Origin: Malania oleifera
Lineage: Eukaryota > Streptophyta > Magnoliopsida > Santalales > Ximeniaceae
Direction of reading: 5' to 3'
DNA: 64,000 nucleotides
NCBI RefSeq assembly: GCF_029873635.1
Contig: NC_080420.1
Span: 52,591,457-52,655,456 of the forward strand
How positions within the stretch are numbered: position 1 is the stretch's first letter; each line of letters begins with the position of its first letter. Both the position numbers and the translations under genes were made by a program. Below the pieces are notes generated by a model. It did no database searches. It was not told the origin of the DNA and saw only the letters and a list, made by a program, of their open reading frames with translations. Below, one piece after another: positions 47,501 through 58,900 of the stretch.

Positions 47501-48178
47501 ACTTGGACTTATCTTTGGTCATATGCCTTGAACACCTGCTATCCAAGTACCACTTTTCCATTGATGGTGTTGTCCTAAAGCATACCTACAATAAAGGATT
47601 TAAGATGCTACTTTTTGGAATCCAAACTTTCTTAATTTTCTTTAAATCATATCTAGTTCCATTGTTTTCTTTCCATTCATTTTTAACTTTAACATACTTC
47701 TTTTTAAGAGGATAATAAAACATGATGTGTCCTTTGTTTTTACACAAGTAGCATGTGGTATGTTCATGTATATTAGTTGAGGACATGCTAGCGTAGTGTT
47801 TTGCATCTTTAACAAAATACCCCATGAACAATTTCTTCTTTCTTTTATTTGTGATTCCATTATAACTGATTCCTTCTTTATTGCCATTCATTCTTTATTG
47901 TCCTACCATTTTCTCAAAATTTTCTTTACCTTTGGTGAAGTTGTAAATAATCTTCTCTTTATCTTCAATTGTCTTTTTGAGATCAATTTTTTCAACATAT
48001 TTCTTGCTTTGATCATTTACTTGTAGCTTGACTAATTCTTATGACATATCATTTATTTTCTCCATTAGATTATCAATGTGGGAATCCTTTTCTTTTTCAA
48101 TGGATTTAGAGGATTCTAGTTGGCTTTTAAGATTTTCATTTTGTTCTTTCAAAGTTATATTTCTTTTAGAAACTTTGA
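44540..48178 (-). pseudogene. Copia pol pseudogene of complex F
   Basis: A gag C-terminal coiled-coil remnant (48,178-47,900) and zinc knuckle (CYLCKNKGHIMFYYP, last cysteine lost) are at 47,800. The gag-pre-integrase motif WLWHRRLGHASMDLLSKL is near 47,170. The integrase core has DDYSRFTWVLFLA and PRTPQQNGVVERKN (46,959-46,561) and the SKAFRIYNKRT region (46,481). Reverse transcriptase shows [20 protein letters not shown] (about 45,820), MYGLKQAPRAWYERL and the catalytic IYVDDIIFG (45,589-45,341). RNase H is at 45,194-44,540, ending QLADIFIKPL and LGMLHICEVN. Roughly every 60-150 codons there is a stop or shift. Confidence 0.88.
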
Positions 48179-49233
48179 TAAAGAATTTTAGAATTGTAGC
48201 ACATAATTCGAGATTGAGAGTCAGCAAAGCCTCAGCAAATTTCGTGCAAGATGAGAGTGAGAGAGCCTTTGAGAGTTTGAGAACAACTGAGAGAGTATGA
48301 GAGCTACAATTGATTCTTGGAATTAAATTCATTGGTATTGGGGTTATTTATAGGTTTAGAAAAAGGTCTAACTCGATCCCCAAGTTTACTTTGAGTAGTA
48401 TCCAAGTTTTGAACAGGTTTGAGCCCCAAGCAATCTACTTCTCAAAAATATGTCCGTTATAAAAATTAAAATCTATCGCGTGGCAGTAGCCTGAGGGCTT
48501 TCAATCAGTCTCCTGTCAATGAATTACACAGTTAATTTTCACAAGCAGTAGGGTGGCAGTCACATGTCACCTTGTGGTCAGGCGCCTGTCACTGAATAAC
48601 TCAGTTTTAAAAAATGGGCGTAAGGGTGACAGTAGCCTAATGAAACCTGGATAGACTTCTTAAAATACCTCATCAGGCGCCTGTCAAGGTCCAGGTAGTA
48701 GCCTGACGACCTTTTGTATGTGTATTTTAAAAACTTTTAAAGTGACAGCCTACTGACATATTCAGTCAGGCTCCTGTCAAGACAAATTTCTAGTTTTTAA
48801 AATATTTTTGTACTAACTCTCTTTGCTCCTCATTTCTTGGAATGTCAATTTGTTTTCTTTAAAAAATATGTTCCAAGTGTTAAGAATAAGGTCTCTAAGT
48901 CTCTTTTGCCTAATGAGCTTCAAAATAATTTCATACTTGAAATATACTTGAAGTACTTACAATACATGTCCTAATTGACTCTCTTCATTTCTATGAACTC
49001 TTTGAGAATATTCCTGAAGTTGTTACTTTGTGTTCCTGAGCTTCATGTTTCTTTGAGCTTTCAATATTGATCACTTGAGTTGATATAAGCTTTCAAAGTG
49101 TTCCCTTGTGATCTTTATGAAGTATGCTGGTCCTCAATCTAGTTTTCCTGAAACATCACAACTTTGAAGCATTTAAGTAACCTCACTTTGTTATCATCAA
49201 AATCAAGAGTCGTAAGCCTTGTTTAGGCCAACA
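48179..49233 (-). repeat. Truncated 5' LTR of complex F
   Basis: TGTTGGCCTAAACAAGGC starts at 49,233 on the minus strand. Sequence follows the shared LTR to its counterpart of about 41,480, then joins gag coding sequence directly at about 48,178. The rest of the LTR, the primer site and the gag N-terminus are deleted. TATA-like CTATAAATAACCCC (48,340-48,353) and the palindrome array (48,480-48,780) are kept. Confidence 0.85.
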
Positions 49234-49236
49234 TCC

Positions 49237-49732
49237 TAAGTACACTTCTTTTGAGATTGTCAGTTATTCAAATGCTGACTTTGCTGGTAGTAAGGAAGAT
49301 CGAAAAAGCACTAGCGGCACTTGTCATTATTTAAGGCAATCCCTGGTTTCTTGGTTTTCCAAGAAGCAGAACTCAGTTGCACTATTCACGGTCAAGGCTA
49401 AATACATTGCTGTCGGGAGTTGTTGTGCTCAAACGTTTTATATGAAATAACAACTCATGGATTATGGATTGCACTATGAAATAGTACCCATAAAATGTGA
49501 TAACACTAGTGCAACAAATATCTCAAAAAACCCCATTTCACACTCACGAACTAAGCATATTGAGATTAGACATTATTTTATTCGTGACCATGTACAAAAA
49601 GGGGAAGTGGCACTTGAATTTTTGTGCACTAATGAACAATGGGCCGACATCTTCATGAAACCTCTTCAGGAAGACAGATTTATACGGATTAAACATGAAT
49701 TAGGCTTAATGCACAGTAGAGAAATTGCCTAG
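49237..49732 (+). pseudogene. Copia G RNase H, C-terminal part
   Basis: Reads EIVSYSNADFAGSKEDRKST, LVSWFSKKQNSVALFTVKAK and YIAVGSCC. After a stop it continues HYEIVPIKCDNTSATNISKN, FIRDHVQKGEVALEF, ADIFMKPLQEDRF and HELGLMHSREIA, ending at 49,732. This is the typical end of copia pol, on the opposite strand to complex F. Residues DADF (here NADF) and DRKST belong to the RNase H core. Confidence 0.86.
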
Positions 49733-50472
49733 AGATATGATGAAGTGCATAAACTGAGGAGAGAATCTTAAAATCCTACGGCTCTAAAAATTTTAACTCT
49801 CTCACACTTATATTGAAATACATGTTTAAACTATTTTATGGATATTGGATGTATATCAATCATAGCATGAATTACCTTGGACTATACTGAATTGAATACT
49901 TTGCGTGCTTGCATGGTGAAAGTTACTTAAGGTTGATTGCATACCTAATTTGTATGATGCACAATACTGTAAACTGTTTACTAAAATCAATCAGGTCCTT
50001 GATGTACTTTTTTTTTTTTTTTTTTTTTTTGGGAAATGCTCTATTTTTAAACAGCATGCTGCCAAAATTTTGTGAAAAATCCTCCCAAAATTAAATCATC
50101 TACTTGAATGACTATGACTTGATGCATACAATGATTTTGTTCAATTTTTTTTACAGTTATGTTTCTTAACCTGAAGTTTACTCCATTGCTCATGCTTTTA
50201 CCTTAACCCTTTTTATTGATGCCAAAAAGGGGGGAAGTAACTTAATAAAATTGGGAAAGACAATGGCATGATATTTAAGTTATACTGACTACCATAAATT
50301 GAATGTGTGATTGATTGTTGAATGTATGATTGATTTTTTTCTGTCTTACTTCCATATATGCTTGAATTACAACGTTAAGTTTTTATTTAATGCATATTCT
50401 TAGGGGGAGCCTTTTGCGGCCTTAACCATTTTTACTCATGTATTTGCATGTCATCATCAAAAAGAGGGAGAT
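49733..50472 (+). other. 3' untranslated region of copia G with purine tracts
   Basis: Contains a 22-base T run (50,009-50,030), AAAAAGGGGGGAAG (50,225-50,238), TTAGGGGGAGCC (50,400) and AAAAAGAGGGAGAT (50,459-50,472). Several purine tracts upstream of the 3' LTR fit a Sirevirus. Confidence 0.6.
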
Positions 50473-50872
50473 TATTGACTCTATGAGTCCGATCTCATTT
50501 CGATAATGTCAAATCACTTTGTATCTTACCTGTACACTGAGCATTTGAATAGGATTAACTCTTAGCACGCACGGAAGGTAAGGACACAAGGAAGTCATAA
50601 GGACCTCAAAAATCTAACCACGGGATGGCTTTTGAAGAGCAAAAGGAATGAAGACCAAAATTTTTCAATTGTATTATATTCAATTTTTGGGTCTGTAATA
50701 ATTTATATGGTCTGTAATAGTACATTGCATGCATGATAGGGTTGAATGCTTAATGACCATAGATTGACCATTAGGTTCCAAAACCCTTCAAATTAAAATG
50801 TCATAACTTATTCACACAGGGTTGAAAAAGTTTAAGGAACAAAAACAAGACAAAATCTTTAAATTTAAAGAG

Positions 50873-51260
50873 CCCCAATCGACTGACCCATGCATATTAA
50901 AATCACCTCAACCAGCCGAACTTGCCTTGAGGGCAAAGTTATATTTTTGGACATGTTCGACCAACCGACCCCATATTGAACTAAAATGCCTGGCCGACCG
51001 GCCATGCCTATCTGGTCTCTTATCCAAAACCTTGGCTGACCATCCTTTTAGTTCAAATATGTCACGGTCGACCGACCTGCATGAACAACTGACTGGCCTT
51101 GTGCCTAGGTCGACCAAACCTACGAAGGGTTCAAAATCGCCTTTGGCCAGCCGACCAGCGGTTTCCTCAGCCAATCGAGCCTCAGCCTCTTAGAAAAATC
51201 AAATTTTTTACTTGGCCTGATCGACCGGCGATGCCCTAGGTCAACCAAACCTCTCGGGTT
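50873..51260 (+). promoter_or_regulatory. Palindrome array in the copia G LTR
   Basis: Motifs such as CGACCAACCGACC, GGCCGACCGGCC, CGGTCGACCGACC and GATCGACCGGCGA recur. They create an apparently long open frame on both strands (50,822-51,193 plus), which I take as a by-product. Confidence 0.58.
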
Positions 51261-51340
51261 CTCAAATTTTTACTGCACTAATCAAGGGTAAATCTTAATT
51301 AAAAAAATTATAAAATTCCAACCGTGTCCTTAACAATCGT

Positions 51341-53374
51341 TGTTAGCTTTGATGTATTCCTAAGAGGGGGGTGAATTGGAATTTTTAAAACTTATTCCTA
51401 GGTTAAACCAAATGTTAGCAGAATATCACAACCTAAGGTCTTTCTATGCAATCCTGAATGCGCCGATAAATATAATATGTAGAAATTTAAATCATGCGCA
51501 TCATTCATACTATAACCTACACGTGCGGTAAATATAAAGTGCGAAAATATAAATAGACACACGATATGTTATCGGGGTTCAACTAACTGTGCCTACGTCC
51601 CTGCTTCTAGCTCGCAAACCCGAGGATTCCACTAAAGCTCACTTAAAGGGTGGAGCGGCACCGGTTACAACCAAGTCAATTAGCATAGGACTGAACTCAA
51701 TCTTTACAAATTCTCCTTACGGGGCGGAGAAGGCCCTAACAATCCTTACCGGCAGGATTATAGCCCCCTCAGGCCACACCTGGTGTATAACCGAATCACA
51801 ATACAAATTGTGTACAGCATAATGCTTCTCCGATAAGCAGATATGTACTACAATATGCACAATATACTCAATCAACCACACATCAACAATATAGGAAATG
51901 TAAGCTCACTGATGTGATTTTGTGCAAGCAACACTTAACAAGATATTATCACTAATATTTTCAAGAGTGTTCTAATTAACTTATTTCTTTGAAATAGTAA
52001 ATATCAAATCTCAATAATAAATCCAGGTTTCAAAGATGTTAATCAGATAATCAAACTAACTCAAAATATTTTCCTTCAATGTAGTGAGCTTGAGAGTAGT
52101 TTGAAAAACAAAATAATAGCTTGTTAAAAATATTTTGCACAACAAAATCAAGCTATATGAATCTTTGCAATGACAATGCAAAGATCCTTAAGCTAATGAG
52201 TTATTCCCAACACAAGATTTATAAAATAAAAATATGTGGGAAAACTCTTGCTTGACTCCTCAAAAACAATACCAATTAATCAAGAAAAACAATGGGAGTA
52301 TAAGCAACCTCTAATAATCACTAGCCCACTCAAGCTCTCACAATGCTAAGATGTATCAAGGGAATAAGTATTTGAGAGTATTTTGGGTAATATGAGTTTT
52401 TGAAAAGGAGAGGATTTGGCACTAATGATTTTTGCTAATTATTACTAATCCACACAAATGGACTCATATTTATACGCTAGGGTAAAATTATAACCATTTA
52501 GGACCCATAGGGAATTATTAGAAAAGTTCTCAAATGCTTAGAAAGTATCAACCCAAATTGACCATTATTCACCTCAGTTAAAATAATTTTAACCCGGCAA
52601 GGTTCGAGTGACTGAACTAAGGTTCAATCGCCTGAACAGACACATTTTTAAAAGGTCTTTAAAACAGTTCGGCAACCCAAGTGTGAGCTCAGTAGCCCGA
52701 ACAAAAGTCGGAAACATTTGTTTGTAGGTTTGGGAGCCCGGTCCTATGTTCGATTAACCGAACCAGCTAATTCAGTCGCCCGAGCCCATTTTGAACGTGA
52801 TATTCGGGCGCTCGGGTTGGTGAAAAGGTGTCAGGTCAGGGATTCAGTTGCCCAGGAAAGGTATGGTCAAAATGTGTTCGGTCGCCCGAAGCATGATCAA
52901 ACTGTTGACTTCTCAACAATCCGGGCACCCGAGGTGAAATGAACCCCTAGGGTTCGGTCGCCCGAGCTCTCTCAATTTTCTCTATATTATTCAATTTTAT
53001 TCATTTTTAACACTCCTAAATTTTGTATGATATATGTGCATGAGTGTTGGGACCTAGAGTCATATCTATGAGAACACCGAAAAAATCCGGCATCGTGCCC
53101 TAAGGTCATTCAGTCCCTATGGTCAATCTATGGCATTTCTGAGCTTACAAACCTACATGCATGACATGCAAAGATTATTACAAACCCATTTAAAACGAAA
53201 TTATTACAGACCTAAAATATATTAAAACAATTAATGAATATGTCGGGGTCTTCATACTTTACTTCATGTGTCATCATTTGGTTTGCTAATATAAACCTGC
53301 ACACAAACTAGATAGACATTAAATACCAAAGTATTTGTCATAATCAAAATAAGGAATGACTCATAGGGTCAACA
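51341..53374 (-). mobile_element. Solo LTR (TGTTGAC family) nested in the copia G LTR
   Basis: 2,034 bp; minus-strand start TGTTGACCCTATGAGTC at 53,374 and end GAATACATCAAAGCTAACA at 51,341. Flanks ATCGT (51,336-51,340) and GTCAT (53,375-53,379) look like one target duplication with two transitions. The sister LTR at about 8,825 (AACAGTCATAATTTT) shows the uninterrupted site. Confidence 0.9.
52466..52975 (-). promoter_or_regulatory. LTR promoter: palindrome array plus TATA box
   Basis: Motifs GTTCGGTCGCCCGAG, TTCGGTCGCCCGAAGC and GGGCGCTCGGGTT lie at 52,598-52,975. CGTATAAATATGAG is at 52,476-52,463 on the minus strand. Confidence 0.6.
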
Positions 53375-54635
53375 GTCATAATTTTTGGGAAACATATACC
53401 CCATCATTTCTCCTGATTAGTAACTTGATTAATTTTTTAATAGTACAAAAATCCTTTGAAAATTCTTAAGCTATTTTTCTCCTACTCACATATTTGCAAG
53501 CACATATTACTCTCTCATTCTCTTGTGAATTTTTCTAAGAGAGAGCTTTGATTCTCAATCTCTATTTTGCAAGTTATTGCACTTGGAAGACTGATTGATT
53601 GTTATTGTGAGCTTCACATTTGTTTTAATAGTCTTTACTCTCACATATTCATTTACCTTTTAAAAAATCCTTTTGAGAGTAAAATCTTGAAGTTCTTCCC
53701 ATATTATTTGATTGATACATATATTTCTTTGGGAAAAACTTTCCATAGCTTGTTTGTCTTTGCATATTCATTGCAAGACTCAAAGGCTAGCTTTGTTCTT
53801 ATTGGAAACTATTTTTGAAGCTTATTGTCATTATCTCCTATACTTCATTGTTTGAAAATATTTGTTAGAGATATTGTTTTGTGTGATTTGAAATCCTTGA
53901 TATTGACTTAGAGTGCATTGCATTCTTTTTAATCAAAGATTACACTCAATAGCATCTCTCACATTGTTACATAATATTTTTGTTTGAGAAATAAACTTTT
54001 AATACTCTATTGAGCATCAATTCCTATCATACTAGAGTGCATTGGTTATATCGTGGTACATAGTTTCTTAGCATAGAAGCACTTGATTTGTACACAAAAT
54101 TTTCTATATTTGATTGTACTCCAAGTGTGGGCTGAAGAGGTGGCGATCTAGCCTATAAAGATCAATTGTATAGGTTGGGCTCAACCCTGTAATTTGAGTT
54201 GGGTTTCCCTCACCCAGTAAGAAGAGGGTGTTGTAAACGGCACTCCACCCGTTAAGTGAGCATTAGTAGAATCCTTAGACTGGTTAGCTAGAGGCTAGGA
54301 CGTCGACGTAGGCACAGTTGCCGAATCTGGATAACATATCGTGTGTCATCATTCTTTATTTCTCTTTACATTCCTATGCTTACTTGCTTATTGGTATTTG
54401 CTGAATTCATTGCACTAATATTTAGATATGTTTCTGTGTTTGCTTGAGAAATACTGAAACTGTTTTATCTGTTTAGCTTATCTAATCGTCCTTGTATTTG
54501 TTGAATTGAAGGTGACTAGAAAAGACCTTAGGTTGAGTTATACTGATTGTGGATAGAATTAGAATAGAAATGACCTAAAATTTTTAAATATCCAATGCAC
54601 CCCCTCCCCCTCTTGGGATTACACCAATTACATCA

Positions 54636-55989
54636 CCACTCAAATTTTTCCAACAGATAAATTCCTAAATAAAATTGCAAAGGGACAATTGTAATTTAAC
54701 CTTTGATTGATGTAACATTTTACGTTCATTTCAAAGAATAAAGTAAATAAGGATTTAATAGTTAAACAAAAAAATAATGCATTATCACTGTATGACAAAT
54801 GGCAATGTAGAAAGAGAAAAAAAAATTAATTCATAATATAAAGGAGAATGAAGCATAGAAATGTCCAATCTCATTCCATTCTTTATTGTTGTATAACCTA
54901 GTTCTAACTATTACATTCATATATACAATTTTTACTATATTTTCATTATATTTCATACTATTTCTAAAAATAAATGTTTGGAAATTAAGTAATATTTGTC
55001 AATTTTCAAAGAAAAATACCAGATAAAAATAGAAAGGGGAAATTGTTTTTAGGGTTTGGGTGGTCACTTGTTCATATAAATGGCTACAAATGGATACTCA
55101 GCAAGGCGTGACAATTGCACTTTAATATAAGCACTAAATATCTTTTAATTTTTTTTATTAGGTAATCAGGTAAAGCACAAAATTTGATTTCGAAAGTCTC
55201 AAATCATACGCAAAGATGAGACAGAATATTATATAAACGCTCTCGTCCTGTGTGGACCTCCAATTGACCCAATAAAAAAAATCTCTAATAAAAATTATTA
55301 AAAAATTATCCTTTTTCAAATGAAATAATTTCAGAAAAAGAAACACGATGATGACAAACACTCCATGCAACTGAAAACTACACCTTTCAAATGAGTAAAC
55401 TTTGCATTGGCACGTGATTCGAACTCACCCAAGAATAAGCTGTAGAAAACCATTCCATTGAAAAAAAAAAAAAAACACATTATTCATGCCCCAAAAACAT
55501 TAAGAATGATAAATTAATAAACTAAAACTATCAGTCTGCATGCCCAAACACCACCATAACCAGGACAAACGACCAAAATTAAGATAAAAAAAAGATTTAC
55601 AAAACTCAAAAACAACTGATGTTGTCAAAATACTTTTCTCATCAATTAACATTTTTTACCAAAATACAATTGGATCCATCCCTCTATAGTATCAGATTTG
55701 CAGTTGTAGATGTTGGGAGGTGAATAACTTGGAAATAATCTACCAGGCTACCACTAATAAAAGCAACTGGAAAATCACGTCAGCCCTACAATCCAAAAAG
55801 CTGAATCGAAAATCTCACACACTTTTTGACTCCCTTACTAGTGTTCCCATGGAACTCACCAAAAGTATACAAACAAATACTTCTCTGCCACTTTATCCTA
55901 TTGATCATTTTGTCTTCTGAAAAAATATTGATTACTTTGCCTAGGCACCACTAGAGGACGACTCGACAAACTTCACTAGTACAGCAGGC
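54636..55989. other. AT-rich intergenic DNA and 3' flank of the TMEM214-like gene
   Basis: No domain-bearing frame. The last few hundred bases (about 55,650-55,989) are probably the 3' untranslated region of the minus-strand gene, but I cannot fix the cleavage site. Confidence 0.5.
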
Positions 55990-58900
55990 TCAGAAGGAGT
56001 TACGGGAGCTGAACAGTACAGATAGTTTGTCCCAGTCCCAAGATTCCATCTCCGGAGAAAGGAGCTGGAGCAGGGCTCCCACAGCTACCGCAAGGGCGGC
56101 ATAGCCCACGCCCTTCATGCACCTATGGCCCCGTGACAACCTGCCCAACATGACCTTACAATACTTGTCTGCCTCCTTGAAGAGCTGTTGGTGAGCAGCA
56201 TCCTCTTCACCATCCAGAGCGTTCTCATTCTATGAAGATACCAAAATATAATGTCAGTTAAAATATTTTATTTTTTGTGTGAGCGACGATGCTGTGTCAT
56301 CGGGTGAGTAGTTTACATTAGATATTTAAAAGCTTAAGTCTTTGTTTGGATCAAGGATTTTGCTTTAAAAAATGAAAGGAAAAAAAAAATAGGGAAATCA
56401 ACTTTCCACTGTATTCCCTCTCTACATTTAAAATATATATATATTAAGAATGAAATTTTGATATGATTAAAATTAAGAAAATCAAAGGTTAATAACATAT
56501 AAAATAAATCCTAGTTTATCAATAGTAAAAATTTTGTTCTCTCTATTTCCTCGATAGCTAGATACAAAATAAGTGGACTGACCCTCTCATATTCTCCTTT
56601 CCTTTTTCCTATTCCAACTGTTTCCTGAGTTCCAAGCAGGGTCTAAATTTAAAATACATAACAATAATCAATAAGGAGGTAAGGGAGGACCTTGTGTCTG
56701 AAACTCTTGAGAGTTTCCCTCAAAAAGTCAAGGGAGGCCTGTTTAACAGATTGCTCCTTCCACTCCTCAGTAAGCTTTCTCAGAATAGCAACACTTGCTT
56801 CTAAATTATCCAAATAAATCTTATCCTGTGATTAGAGTTCAGACCAAATATATTCAGGTGTACACAATAAAAAAGCACAATGGCAAAATCTTACATCAAA
56901 CACACATACGTCAATAAAAACAAATTTTCTTACCCACTGCTTGTAACAATCAGGATTTTGAGTCAAACACCACATAAAAATGCAAGCTGCTTCTTTGGAT
57001 AATTCAGGGACGCCTGCAAAACAGTAAGAACCAACTTTAACACTCTTTACTTGACCTGGTTCCTAGGGGAAAAAAATCAATGGACAAAAAGAATTCAGTT
57101 CAAGCTTAACATTACCTTCCCCTGCTGCTTTGACAGAAAAACTCAATAGCTGTTGGGATAGTTGTTTCGTTGCTTTGCTTCCAGGGGAGCAAGCAAGCAA
57201 GACTTCCTTCAGGGTGGGGTAAATGGCCTCAAACCTTTCAGTTGCCTGCCACCCAAAAAAAAAAAAGGAGAAACAAACAAACAAACAAAAACAAAAAAAT
57301 TACATTTATGAGTGTCTACTCCATTGAATATTTCAAGAAACTGAAAATGCTCCCAGAAAATAGCCACCTTCACTCGTGCTGATGATGCAGGGAAGGTAAC
57401 TCGCATCAGTATCTCAAATGAAGAAGGTGGCATCAAACGCTCCCCCTTCCTAACAGCCCCATTGACCAAAATAGTACGAGCTTTTGGAGCAGACAAAATT
57501 CTGTAACCAAGGGGAAAAAATCAGCTTATAGAAGAACATAAAATCAGAACAGATATTAGAAACTAAAAATGCTTTCAAACCTCTCAATTAACTGCAAAAC
57601 TAAATCTCTGGACTGTGGACTACAACTTGCTTTGCCACCAACAATAGGCAAGAGGTTATGCGCCCATGAGAACAACCCTACAGCCAGGTCCCCTTGACAG
57701 GCCTACATTTGAAAATTTTAATCCTACATCAGAAAATTCTCTCATTTAAAGAGCAATTTATAATCTTAACCTAATCTGTTGCTGCAACTATGTTGTAACA
57801 TTATTCACTCACCTGAGCTATCATCCATATCATAACTGGAAGCTTATCTTGTCCTTGATACTTTAAGTTTCCCTTCAATGTTGGGTACAGACCAACTAGC
57901 ACATCAGGTTTTCGCCTCAAAACCATAGCTAGAACTACAAATATTGCAACCTGCCATATCAAAAAAAATTCAACTGTACATCAGTTAACTGTTAATTATA
58001 ATATGGGCAAAAGACACTCACCTTTCCTGAGATTTGGCAAAAAGATAGAAACCTCCCCTAAGGTTTCAAAAATCCCAGGGACACCCCTGAGGTTTTTCAA
58101 AAAAGATACAAACTGCCCCTGAGATTTCAAAAATGCCACAAACCTCCCCTGAGGTTTGCCAGAAAGAAACAGACCTCCCCTCGAAAATTTTATCTTTTTG
58201 CAAAATATAAGGGGAGGTTTGTATCTTTTTGAAACCTCACGGAGGTTAGAGTCTTTTGCTTAAAAGGCAATAAACAATAAAAAGGAAAGATTGCTCGAGA
58301 AACAGTTGTATAAAAGTTGCATAAGAATTTCAATCTCACAACTATGATAAATGTCATGAACAAGAGTCATGGAATTAAATGACATGCTAAAGCAAATATA
58401 TAACAGCAGAACCAATCCAACAACTAATGGAAGAAAAACTCTTTACTGCATTAACATGTTATCCTGAAATCTTTAAAAAATCCTGAAGTCACTCATAGGA
58501 ATGTCTAGCAAAAAGCACTCAAAATGACGATTAATTCTTCTCACATCATTAGTTAACTACAAGTTAACTTGAGTGTCCCCAGCATCAGATAACAGAAACA
58601 GTAATTCTGCAAAACTAGAAAGATTATTTTGTAGCATTAACACTCCATACAGGGTTAGCTACCTCCTGTATCTCATCAATAGTTAATGTTGACAATTCAC
58701 CTTTGGAGATATGTAACAGTTCAATCACATGTGCTTTGATCCTCTTACAATGGTCCAAGGGCGAAGCCTTAAAAAAGAGAAAATTTACATGATGAAAACA
58801 TGAACCTGAATCTGCCAATCCCAATCTGCAATTATCATCCTCATTAAAATCCAAATGACCTGATCTAAATCATTATTACTATTTATCAGTACAATGAGAT

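Larger units (their letters stand above)
39488..49233 (-). mobile_element. Copia complex F: Sirevirus-like elements sharing one LTR
   Basis: Read on the minus strand: truncated LTR (49,233-48,179), gag remnant and pol (48,178-44,540), env-like ORF (44,214-42,974), purine tract, full LTR (42,534 to about 40,643), primer site, gag (40,579-39,488). The middle LTR is the 3' LTR of one unit and the 5' LTR of the next. That is the layout expected after unequal recombination between copies. It replaces the reverse transcriptase of copia G. Confidence 0.8.
36567..54635 (+). mobile_element. Copia remnant G (plus strand), 5'-truncated and interrupted three times
   Basis: The integrase C-terminal part (36,567-36,810 and 39,213 to about 39,434), RNase H end (49,237-49,732), 3' untranslated stretch with purine tract (50,461-50,471) and 3' LTR (50,473-54,635) are in order on the plus strand. 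Interruptions are a solo LTR in integrase, the minus-strand copia complex F replacing the reverse transcriptase, and a solo LTR in the 3' LTR. The LTR is of the TGTTGAC family, so this remnant shows which pol goes with the solo LTRs in the window. Confidence 0.82.
50473..54635 (+). repeat. 3' LTR of copia G, split by a solo LTR
   Basis: Starts TATTGACTCTATGAGTCC (TG to TA) directly after a purine tract and ends CTCTTGGGATTACACCAATTACATCA. Without the nested element it is about 2.1 kb. It has its own palindrome array at 50,873-51,260. Confidence 0.88.
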
